45,306 nucleotides of DNA from Zelonia costaricensis (lineage: Eukaryota; Euglenozoa; Kinetoplastea; Trypanosomatida; Trypanosomatidae): assembly GCA_030849075.1 (NCBI GenBank), contig JASAOO010003349.1, forward strand, positions 1-45,306. Reading direction: 5' to 3'. Positions 38,179 to 45,306 of the stretch are shown in pieces (positions within the stretch are counted from its first letter, which is position 1; each line of letters opens with the position of its first letter). The position numbers and the translations under genes are program-made. The notes below the pieces were generated by a model. It saw only the letters and a list, made by a program, of their open reading frames with translations. It made no database searches and was not told the origin of the DNA.

Positions 38179-41100
38179 TCACACCTCCACGCGGGCGCCC
38201 AGGCGCACCACAGACGGCACGTTAGCAAAGGGCTCCTCCTCACGACTGCGCTTCAACGACGTACGACGGGTGCTTTGCGGCGTTGCGGTGCACTCGCCAT
38301 CCCCCAACAGGCGACGCAACTCACACGTGCCCGCATCACCGCGCACCACCACCGGCGTGTGGGCGTGCGCTGACGTCGGGGACGGCGAGGCAGACGGGTG
38401 TGGCTCCTGCGCGATCCCGAGCGACGACGGCGATGGCGTGCAGTGCCGGTGCACCACCACCCGCGCACCACACGCGACGAGCGATGCGAGCGACCCGGCA
38501 TCCGCCTCGCCACCGCGCCGGACCACACGAGCGGGCGGCACATTCACGTCCCATTCGCGCAACACTGGTGCTGCGCAATGCTCTGCCGACGAGGGCGGTG
38601 ACGGCGCACACGCACTGCGCTCGCCACCGCGACACAGCTCCGCGGTGGCGCAGGAAAAGCGCTGCGTCCGCGGCGTCGAGCCCTGGCAGACCGTGGCGAC
38701 GGACAGCGGGATGGGCAGCGGCAGCGACCGGGAGCCAGCGGCGCCGCTTCTGCTAACGCTAGGAGTTGAGCTCGCACTCGACCGCCCGCCGGGAACTGCC
38801 TCGCCCTGCCTGCGCACGGGCTCGGTGGCGCCGAGGCTAGTGCTAGTGATCGACGAGCCGCACCGAGCACGCGGCGCGTTGCCGCCTGCTGTGGACGGGC
38901 CTGCTCGAGTGACGCAGCATCGGCGCGGGCATGGCGAGACGCCGCAGAGCTGGCTCGCGCCCCCACCGGCCGTGAGCAGCGGTGGCACATGCACCGAGTG
39001 GATAGCGGGCGCTGGAGCTCCATCGGAGTGCAGGTCGCGCAGCAGGGCGGCGGCACCAGACGACAGCACCGGCGCGCCGATCCAGCCGAGCCCGACGCCG
39101 GACTCATCAGAGGAGAGGCCGCTGCGCTCCTCGACCGCGACGGGCAGCCCCGACGGCGAGCGCGCCACGTCCGCAATGGGGCGTATTGGCGACGGCTGCG
39201 GCGAGCCACCACCAGCACCGTCGGTGACGCGCCCAGTGGGGGCGGGGGAGGCGAGCAGCGAGTTGAGGCAGCTCTGCTGGCTCGCACTGGAGCCCCAGCT
39301 GCGCCGCGCGAGGCGGTCTGTCTCCTCTGAGAAGCACAGCGCCCGGCCAGCAAAGGCGAGCAGGCGTTGCGCGCCACCACCGCCGCCGCCGCCGCTGCCA
39401 CCACCCTGCCGCGGCGTGCTGCAGTGCTCACCGAGCGCAGCGGCGCCATGAGGCGCGCCGACTGAACCCGCCACACCAGTGCCGCCGCCGCCGGCGCCCC
39501 GCTGGAGATTCTCCCGCTCAAACGATGAGTTGGCGCGCAGGTTACTCGCGGTGAAGGTGCTGCCGCTTGTTAGGTGCAGGACGGGCTGCGGCCGGCGTGC
39601 TGCGAGGGCAAGCCCCGGGTGCGGCACGATGCACGTGCTCACGTCCGCGTCGGCGGCGAACAGCTGCGTGGCCGTGACGGGACTGAGATCAAAGTCGACG
39701 TGAGAGGAGCTGCGTCGCACCGGCACTGCCTTCACGCTTGAGTCGCTGATGTTCAAGGCACGCGACACGGTGAGGCGCCCGAGAACGCCGGAGGCGTGCC
39801 GCGCCGAGCTCGAGTGCGACTGCTGCCGATGGTGGTCGTGATGGGACTCCGACGACGACGCCCGGGCACTGCTGTTGCCGTTCGCGCCGAAGAGCGTCAC
39901 GAACCTCGCGCGGCTGCCGCTCCCTGCCCTGCTGTCCCGCAAAGGCGGTGGAGGCACTGGCAGCGCAGGGTGCGTCGGCAGCGGCGCCGGCGGGCGAGTC
40001 GCGGGCCGAACCTCGCTCCAGTGCAGGTACGAGCTCTCGCTGAAAAAAGACGTGGCTGTTGTGTCAGCGTTCGGCACCCCTGCCACGGCCTTCGACGGCG
40101 TGTCCCTCTCGCCTCCCTCAATTGACTGGTGCCCCACGGCGGTGTCTGCGACGGTGCCCCACGCTGGCGCCTCGCTCTGGGCCTCGGTAGGCACAGCGGC
40201 GGGTGCCTGAGCATCGACAGGGACTTCGGCAGGGGAATCTGAAGCCGCACCAGAGTCGAGAATAGCCTGATCGGTGTCTGGGCGAGGAGCCGGCGCTCCT
40301 GGGGGCATTGCGTTCTCTGCAGGACTGGTTCTAGCACGAAGGATGCGGCTAAATCGCAGGCCTGGAATTTGCGTGACCGTTGCGTACTTCAGCGCCAGTG
40401 GAATGGCAATAATGTGAGGCGGCCGTGGGAGCCCAGGCGACGCACGCGGCGCCTGCCCAGGAGCCGAATCTGCTCTGCGAACCGAGGCGAAGAAAGGGTG
40501 GTCGAGCGCCTCCCTGGCGGTGCACCGCTGTGCCGGGTCGAGGCACAGAAGCCGGCGCAGCAGGTCCACGCAGTACGGCGAAGCGGGCACCTTGTCAAAA
40601 AGCGACGCGCTGCGCGTCAAGGCCGGGTACGACTGGAAGTCGCTCCCAAGGGCGTCCAAAATGCTCATCAACACCTGCAGCTCGCTGCTGCCGGGAAACG
40701 GGCGCGCACCTGTCATCATCTCAAAAAGTGTGCACCCCAGGCCCCACAGATCGACGGCCGCGAAATTCTGCGTAACGATGCTGCGCTTCCCCAGTAGCTG
40801 CTCTGGTGCCTTGTAGTGCAGCGTGCCGCGGGTGTCAGAAAAGGCGACGTCGTCGGCGCAGCACATGCTGTGCGCTGCGCTAAAGTCGCCCAACGCGACT
40901 TTCACAAACGACGGCCATTCGACGTCGCCAATGGACTTCGCCCCCGGCACAACAGAAAAGCTTCCACTTTCGTCGCCTAGGAGGCAGCAGCACGGCCAGT
41001 GCTCTGTCCCGCTGAGGTGTTTCAGCAGAATGTTCCCCGGCTTCACGTCGCGGTGGGCAATGGCGCGAGAGTGCAGCTCCTCCAGCGCGAGCAACACGGA

Positions 41101-41763
41101 GTACGCCACCGCCGCACAAACCTCCTCGCTTTGGATGCCCGCGTTGCTCTCCTTCAGCTCGCGGCCGACGTCGCTGTCCATAAGCTCTAGAGTGAGGAAA
41201 CTCGTGTTCTTGGACGTCGTGTAGCTGCCGAGAAACTCAACGATCTGCGGGTGAGGGCCAACGAAGTGAAGCACAGAAACCTCATCTGTGAGGACAAACG
41301 CCGCAGCCTGACGTGGTGGTAGTGTGATGCACGTCTCTTGCGCGCCGCTGCTACCACCGCGCGGCTGCTGTGAAAGGGCAGCTACTTGCGAGGCGCTTTC
41401 TTCACCAAGGTCATGCTCACGCCGCTGCGAGGCAGGAAGGACGTCGACCGTGTCCGCGCTCTGGGAGCCGCCCTCTTCGCGGCAGCCGTAGATGGGCGCA
41501 AAGCCTGCTGCTTGCGCTGCTGTACACTTCAACCTCGGCAAAACCCGTGACCACCCGAGGCCTGCTACCGACGGAGAGGCTGGCCTTGTGCTCCCCGAGT
41601 CACACCTTACGTAGCGCTTCTTGATCGCAACATACTTGTCGGAGCTGCTGAGCCGTCCGAGGAATACTTGACCACTTCCGCCCTTGCCCAGGAGCAGGTT
41701 GCACACTTCGAACGGGAACGCGCCGACGGGGTCTTCCGTGACTGCGGTGAGAGACGTTGTCAT
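38179..41763 (-). CDS. Protein kinase with large inserts and long C-terminal tail, 1194 aa
   Basis: The kinase domain covers about residues 18-425. It shows the glycine loop GKGGSGQV (26-33), VAIK with Lys48, a probable αC Glu161, HRDVKPGNIL (237-246), DFS in place of DFG (293-295), APE (319-321), DLWGLGCTLFEMMTG, and RREALDHPFF-like ending (CTAREALDHPFF). Catalytic residues are present, so Ser/Thr kinase activity is expected. The APEQLLG segment and overall style suggest a CMGC- or STE-like placement that I cannot settle. Two inserts stand out: about 100 residues between Lys48 and αC, and about 35 residues between HRD and DFS. The remaining ~770 residues are Ser/Pro/Ala/Arg-rich and probably disordered. 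The start at MTTSLTAVTE follows an acceptor AG by 7 nt. Function is unknown. Confidence 0.9.
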   Translation of the reverse strand: MTTSLTAVTEDPVGAFPFEVCNLLLGKGGSGQVFLGRLSSSDKYVAIKKRYVRCDSGSTRPASPSVAGLGWSRVLPRLKCTAAQAAGFAPIYGCREEGGSQSADTVDVLPASQRREHDLGEESASQVAALSQQPRGGSSGAQETCITLPPRQAAAFVLTDEVSVLHFVGPHPQIVEFLGSYTTSKNTSFLTLELMDSDVGRELKESNAGIQSEEVCAAVAYSVLLALEELHSRAIAHRDVKPGNILLKHLSGTEHWPCCCLLGDESGSFSVVPGAKSIGDVEWPSFVKVALGDFSAAHSMCCADDVAFSDTRGTLHYKAPEQLLGKRSIVTQNFAAVDLWGLGCTLFEMMTGARPFPGSSELQVLMSILDALGSDFQSYPALTRSASLFDKVPASPYCVDLLRRLLCLDPAQRCTAREALDHPFFASVRRADSAPGQAPRASPGLPRPPHIIAIPLALKYATVTQIPGLRFSRILRARTSPAENAMPPGAPAPRPDTDQAILDSGAASDSPAEVPVDAQAPAAVPTEAQSEAPAWGTVADTAVGHQSIEGGERDTPSKAVAGVPNADTTATSFFSESSYLHWSEVRPATRPPAPLPTHPALPVPPPPLRDSRAGSGSRARFVTLFGANGNSSARASSSESHHDHHRQQSHSSSARHASGVLGRLTVSRALNISDSSVKAVPVRRSSSHVDFDLSPVTATQLFAADADVSTCIVPHPGLALAARRPQPVLHLTSGSTFTASNLRANSSFERENLQRGAGGGGTGVAGSVGAPHGAAALGEHCSTPRQGGGSGGGGGGGAQRLLAFAGRALCFSEETDRLARRSWGSSASQQSCLNSLLASPAPTGRVTDGAGGGSPQPSPIRPIADVARSPSGLPVAVEERSGLSSDESGVGLGWIGAPVLSSGAAALLRDLHSDGAPAPAIHSVHVPPLLTAGGGASQLCGVSPCPRRCCVTRAGPSTAGGNAPRARCGSSITSTSLGATEPVRRQGEAVPGGRSSASSTPSVSRSGAAGSRSLPLPIPLSVATVCQGSTPRTQRFSCATAELCRGGERSACAPSPPSSAEHCAAPVLREWDVNVPPARVVRRGGEADAGSLASLVACGARVVVHRHCTPSPSSLGIAQEPHPSASPSPTSAHAHTPVVVRGDAGTCELRRLLGDGECTATPQSTRRTSLKRSREEEPFANVPSVVRLGARVEV

Positions 41764-41770
41764 CGATGAT

Positions 41771-41772
41771 CT
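41771..41772 (-). promoter_or_regulatory. Spliced-leader acceptor of the kinase gene
   Basis: The sense sequence CATCTCCCTCTCGCCTAG ends here and the ATG follows 7 nt later. No other AG lies in the pyrimidine-rich stretch just upstream. Confidence 0.55.
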
Positions 41773-42460
41773 AGGCGAGAGGGAGATGTAGAAAAACACA
41801 AACTGAAGCACCAAAATAAATGGCGCTGACCAAACGGCGACTAGCAAGCCTCAGCTAGCGACAGCGCGCGATTATTCTCTATGAGGGGAAAAAAAAGAAA
41901 CCTCCGCAGAGGAGCTTGGGATGAAATGAATAAGGCCAGTGGTCGAAGAATAAAAAAAGGAGGGCGCAAAACGAGATGCAGTGGCACAGGTAGACAGAGG
42001 AAATAACTAGCGAAAGGTGCTGTGGTAGAAGGTGCATCGCGCACATCACGGGGAGAGTGAGCGGTGGCAACCACCACTTGCGGCTCAGGATCCAAAGGGC
42101 ATTCGACACGACCGCACAGTCGTTGTTTGTGCTTTTTCGTTTGTCCACGTAAGCAGTCGCGTCAATGGCCGCACCGCAGACGTCAGCGAACCGCCTCGAT
42201 TCCCTGTGGCGCGCTCTGTTGTTCTTTTTGTTGTGTGTTTTTTTTTACTTTTGTTGTCGACAGCGCGTGCCATGTGTCATTGAAACAGTTAGAAAGCAGG
42301 AAAAGAGAGTGGCCCAGGTACTTTCCCCCTCGAAAAAAAAAAAGAAGCCATTACAGCCAAGGGAAGCATCGGTGCAGGATGCAAAACAAACAGTGTTAGT
42401 TCAGCAGCACAACCCTGGTGCTCTAGCCTGCGCGACAACCAACTACGCTCGCTGTCGACT
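41773..42460. other. Intergenic region between the kinase and 763-aa genes
   Basis: Less GC-rich than the rest, with A-rich (41889-41897, 42332-42343) and T-rich (42218-42252) runs and no long microsatellite. No gene is supported. Confidence 0.5.
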
Positions 42461-44752
42461 TCATGGAGACACTTTCTTGAACAGAGTGTTGTACTCCTCA
42501 TCACCGGCGTTGGCGCGTCCCACAAAGGGTTCCGGGTCCTGCATTTCCATTTCGCTGCACAGCAGCGCCGAGACTCGATCCATGTGCTCGCCAGCGTCAG
42601 ATACGACCTGCGGACGCCGCTGCTTTAGGCACTCGAGGAAGGACTTGAGAGTATCTTCCCTCGTGCAGTTGGACGCCACGCCCGCGGCCACCTCCCACGT
42701 CCACGTGTCCAAGATGGACTGATTCTCTGTGGGTGTTCGAGCAGCCTTCAGCGTAGTGGGCGGCCCAGCCGGCTCGTGCCACGAGCAGTTGAGGATGCAC
42801 TCACGGACGTCGCGGTCAAGAAAAGCGGCGGTCATGAGGGCGCTGAGCCGCGGGTTCAACTGCTTCTCCTCTGTCCACGCCGTCCAGAGCGCCAGCTGCC
42901 GGCTCCGCGTCGGCGACGGCAGCACAACCTCACCGCGTCGACTGCCCTGTGCGCTACACAGCTTCGCAAAACGCTGCAACATAATCGCAGAAAGCCCGTG
43001 ACGGACCACAGCTATTTTTCTCGGCGCGGCCTCCGTGTGCGAGCAAAGGCGCACCAGGTTAAGCGCCCACTTCTTCTGTTCATTGTCGTTGGCAAAAATG
43101 TCGCAAAGGGCCTCGTTCACGCTTGCAAATGGCGCACCGCACTCCAGCGCACCGGCGCAAACAGGGACGCAGTGCGTGACGGTGATGTGCGGCGACGCAG
43201 CGGCAGCGACGCGCAAAAGCGCAAGCGAGCGGCGACCCATCCAGCGCTGGCCACGTGACTGCTTGGCTAGGTCGTGCATAGTGCGGCTCGCAGCGACCAC
43301 AGCCTGGTCCAGCGCCGCCGTGTTGCTCCTGAAAAAGGCGGTGCTAGCGGGCGAGTCTACAGAAAGGTGATTCCACAGCAGTCGCGCTGCATCCTCGTAT
43401 TGACCTGCACGGCTGTATCGCATCACCAAGGCTCGGCACAACCTCCCCACAGCCGGGTCGACGCTGCCTACGGAGTGAAATGACTGCAAGTACACGGACG
43501 CGACGCGAACAGGCGAGATGCGCAGCTGCGCGAGCAGGTGCCGATTCCTCAGCAGTGTTGCAGCAGCTTTCCGGCGCACACCTGGCTGCGAGCTGCGCAA
43601 AAGCTCCACGACGGCGTGGCGCGCGCGGTGAAAAGCTCGCTCGTCGCCTGCCGTGACAGCCTTCCCTGGCGTGCACATCAGCGACACAAGCAACCGCTTC
43701 GCCTCCACTTCCTGCAGTATTTGGGATTTGCTGAGGCACCGGCGAAACAGGTCACCCCACGACGGCGGGGCGCTGCCGGAATGCTTTCCGTTTGCAGCAA
43801 GGTCCAGCTGCGCTACCCACTGCATTCGAACGTAACGGGCCTCGGGCATGCTGAGGGAGAGAATGTCGAGGGTGCTGTAGTGGGACGGGTGCACGAGGCG
43901 CGCCGGCAGGTTCGGACACACCTGGCCCATCATTTTTGAGCTCACAGTACCTTGCGCAATCCAGTTGTCCAACAGCCGGCACAGCCGGTAGGGCAAGTGC
44001 GCCGCTCCCAGCGCAGCGGAAGTGCTTTCGGCGCACTTGTCAAGGATAATGAGCTTCTCCAGCGCGGACATGCCCTCCTTGTCGCCGACGCGGCACACCG
44101 TCTCCGCAGTGCACACGAGAAGACTGGAGATGCGAGCGGGGCCGAGAGGCTCGAACAATTTGTGCTGCACAAAGCGCGGGGCGCCGTTGCGCGGCGCCAA
44201 CGCTACGGCGTCGAGCAAGGCCTTCTGCGTGTGGTTCTGTTCCTTCAGCGCGTCGCTGAAAATGTCGAGGAGAGCATTGAGCGTTGCGGCGTCCCGAAGC
44301 TCCTCAAGAGCGCCGATGGTGCGCACGAGCTGACGGTGAACGCGTCTGCACGCACAGTCCGGCTGCCGCCGCTGCTCGTAGTGCCAAAATGCGGACAGCT
44401 GCAGCGCCCCGCGCACTTCACCAGCTTTTACCAACGCGCAGAACGCCTCGTGTGCGTACTGAAACGGGAGCGCCTCGGCGCTGCGCAGAACCACCTCTCG
44501 CTCATCAGACGCGCGAACCGTAGGGGTGGAGGTTGCGAGTTTGGAGTACAACGTGCTGTATTTCGCCTGCGCGCGGAACTCGTCGCCTGCGTTTAGCAGC
44601 GCGTCGGCTTGGGGCGTGAACTGCGACGCTGCGGGTTGTATGTGTGGAACGCTAATGCTCGCGGCTACGGTTTTTTGCGCTTTCTTCAACGTCGGTGGCA
44701 CGGCGCGTCTGCTGGCGCGCTCGCCAATTTCGACGAGCGTGCCCTTCCACAT
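42461..44752 (-). CDS. Helical protein of unknown function, 763 aa
   Basis: The protein is rich in Ala, Leu and Arg with regularly spaced helix-like segments throughout (for example EVVLRSAEALPFQYAHEAFC, ALVKAGEVRGALQLSAFWHY, AVGRLCRALVMRYSRAGQYE). The pattern recalls alpha-helical repeat proteins such as TPR or PPR types, which are abundant in trypanosomatid mitochondria, but no clear repeat consensus can be read by eye. The N terminus (MWKGTLVEIGERASRRAV) is basic and could be a mitochondrial targeting signal. The frame is open 20 codons farther, but that begins with TTG, so the first ATG at 44752 is used. Codon use is slightly less GC-biased than RAD54 or MIT. No membrane segment or catalytic motif was seen. 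Confidence 0.82.
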   Translation of the reverse strand: MWKGTLVEIGERASRRAVPPTLKKAQKTVAASISVPHIQPAASQFTPQADALLNAGDEFRAQAKYSTLYSKLATSTPTVRASDEREVVLRSAEALPFQYAHEAFCALVKAGEVRGALQLSAFWHYEQRRQPDCACRRVHRQLVRTIGALEELRDAATLNALLDIFSDALKEQNHTQKALLDAVALAPRNGAPRFVQHKLFEPLGPARISSLLVCTAETVCRVGDKEGMSALEKLIILDKCAESTSAALGAAHLPYRLCRLLDNWIAQGTVSSKMMGQVCPNLPARLVHPSHYSTLDILSLSMPEARYVRMQWVAQLDLAANGKHSGSAPPSWGDLFRRCLSKSQILQEVEAKRLLVSLMCTPGKAVTAGDERAFHRARHAVVELLRSSQPGVRRKAAATLLRNRHLLAQLRISPVRVASVYLQSFHSVGSVDPAVGRLCRALVMRYSRAGQYEDAARLLWNHLSVDSPASTAFFRSNTAALDQAVVAASRTMHDLAKQSRGQRWMGRRSLALLRVAAAASPHITVTHCVPVCAGALECGAPFASVNEALCDIFANDNEQKKWALNLVRLCSHTEAAPRKIAVVRHGLSAIMLQRFAKLCSAQGSRRGEVVLPSPTRSRQLALWTAWTEEKQLNPRLSALMTAAFLDRDVRECILNCSWHEPAGPPTTLKAARTPTENQSILDTWTWEVAAGVASNCTREDTLKSFLECLKQRRPQVVSDAGEHMDRVSALLCSEMEMQDPEPFVGRANAGDEEYNTLFKKVSP

Positions 44753-45306
44753 GAGACTGGTGTAGGTGCGCCTTTTCTGAGACGTGCGCTGAGCGAGTGC
44801 GAGGGGCGACAAGGGGTGTAGGAGGCAAAAGGACGAGCGAGTAGTTGTAAAGGGGTTGCATCATGCCACTACTGCAGCGGGGGTGCGGGTTCGGAAGGCT
44901 TCTCGACGCTCTGCGTCGATAAGGGGGATGCGATCGGTGGCCCGTGCGTGCGGTGGCTTCTCGTTGTGCGTTGGCAAGAGGTCGGCGGCACGAGTGTGGG
45001 GGTGCGCACCCGCCAGGCCGGGAAGCGGGGTATATCGCAGCGCGCCTCCCCGCGGGGGGGGGTTTGGGCGGCGGCGGGGGGTTGGGTGTCTCCTCTCCCG
45101 CTGGGTCCGGCGGAGGAGGGGGGGGTGCGCCCCGTCGGCTTTGGCCAACCCCGGCGCCGCCAGGGCCGTGGCAGGTGGCCCAGAGGGACGGGGGGGGGCG
45201 GGTGCTGGCCGGGGCATGGGGCCCTCCACCAGGGGGAAGGAGGGGGGGCCTTTTTGGGGCTGGCCTAGCGCGAGGCCAGGGCGGTGAAACGGGCGTGCGG
45301 GGGTGG
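44753..45306. other. G-rich right end of the window
   Basis: No gene is supported. The plus strand is very G-rich, with several runs of 8 or more G, and lacks the CA/GT microsatellites found elsewhere. A minus frame at 44861-45229 is Pro/Arg/Ala-rich and looks like chance openness. The style change suggests lower-quality sequence near a contig end or gap. Confidence 0.45.

Noticed and set aside
1..45306. tRNA, rRNA, snoRNA clusters, CRISPR arrays, telomeric repeats or full retroelements
   Set aside because: None was recognised by eye. Degenerate SIDER-type retroposons cannot be excluded without a search.

Overview
The window looks like nuclear DNA of a trypanosomatid of the Leishmania group (Leishmaniinae: Leishmania or a close relative). 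It is strongly GC-rich. Every convincing protein-coding gene lies on the minus strand, with no visible introns. Long gaps between genes are packed with (CA/GT)n microsatellites and purine/pyrimidine tracts, and genes start just after a pyrimidine-rich, AG-free stretch ending in AG, as expected for spliced-leader trans-splicing. The myo-inositol transporter aligns with the Leishmania donovani MIT protein as I remember it, including the numbering of its two published key residues (Asp19, Glu121). From memory, malic enzyme and MIT both lie on chromosome 24 in L. major, so this is probably a syntenic segment; I could not run a search.

Transcription would run right to left as one polycistronic unit. 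In that order the genes are: a 763-aa helical protein of unknown function (42461-44752); a 1194-aa protein kinase with a long disordered tail (38179-41763); the myo-inositol/H+ symporter MIT (34365-35981); a 157-aa probable mitochondrial membrane protein (29650-30123); a TMEM245/AI-2E-like membrane protein (26038-28923); a DUF523/TudS-like protein with three conserved cysteines (23932-25122); a small Tim chaperone (22828-23085); SRP54 (19847-21409); a 1155-aa mostly disordered protein (14638-18105); a HAD-like protein with a coiled coil (11129-12106); an RRM-like protein (9832-10569); RAD54 (5074-8421); and malic enzyme (1697-3412). Two further small minus-strand ORFs (18753-19034 and 4416-4622) have coding-like codon use and may be genes.

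The genes do not form a pathway: such clusters mix unrelated functions, and regulation is expected after transcription through UTRs and trans-splicing. I therefore list the clearest splice-acceptor candidates, which also help fix the start codons. No tRNA, rRNA, CRISPR, complete mobile element or strand switch was recognised.

The most interesting points are: the putative iron-sulfur desulfurase-like DUF523 protein in a eukaryote; the kinase with DFS in place of DFG and two large insertions; candidate acceptors 0 and 2 nt from the AUG of MIT and malic enzyme; a 4.2-kb gene-free stretch with a 30-bp tandem repeat and a run of 24 G; and a single-N assembly gap flanked by a duplicated 148-bp contig end.
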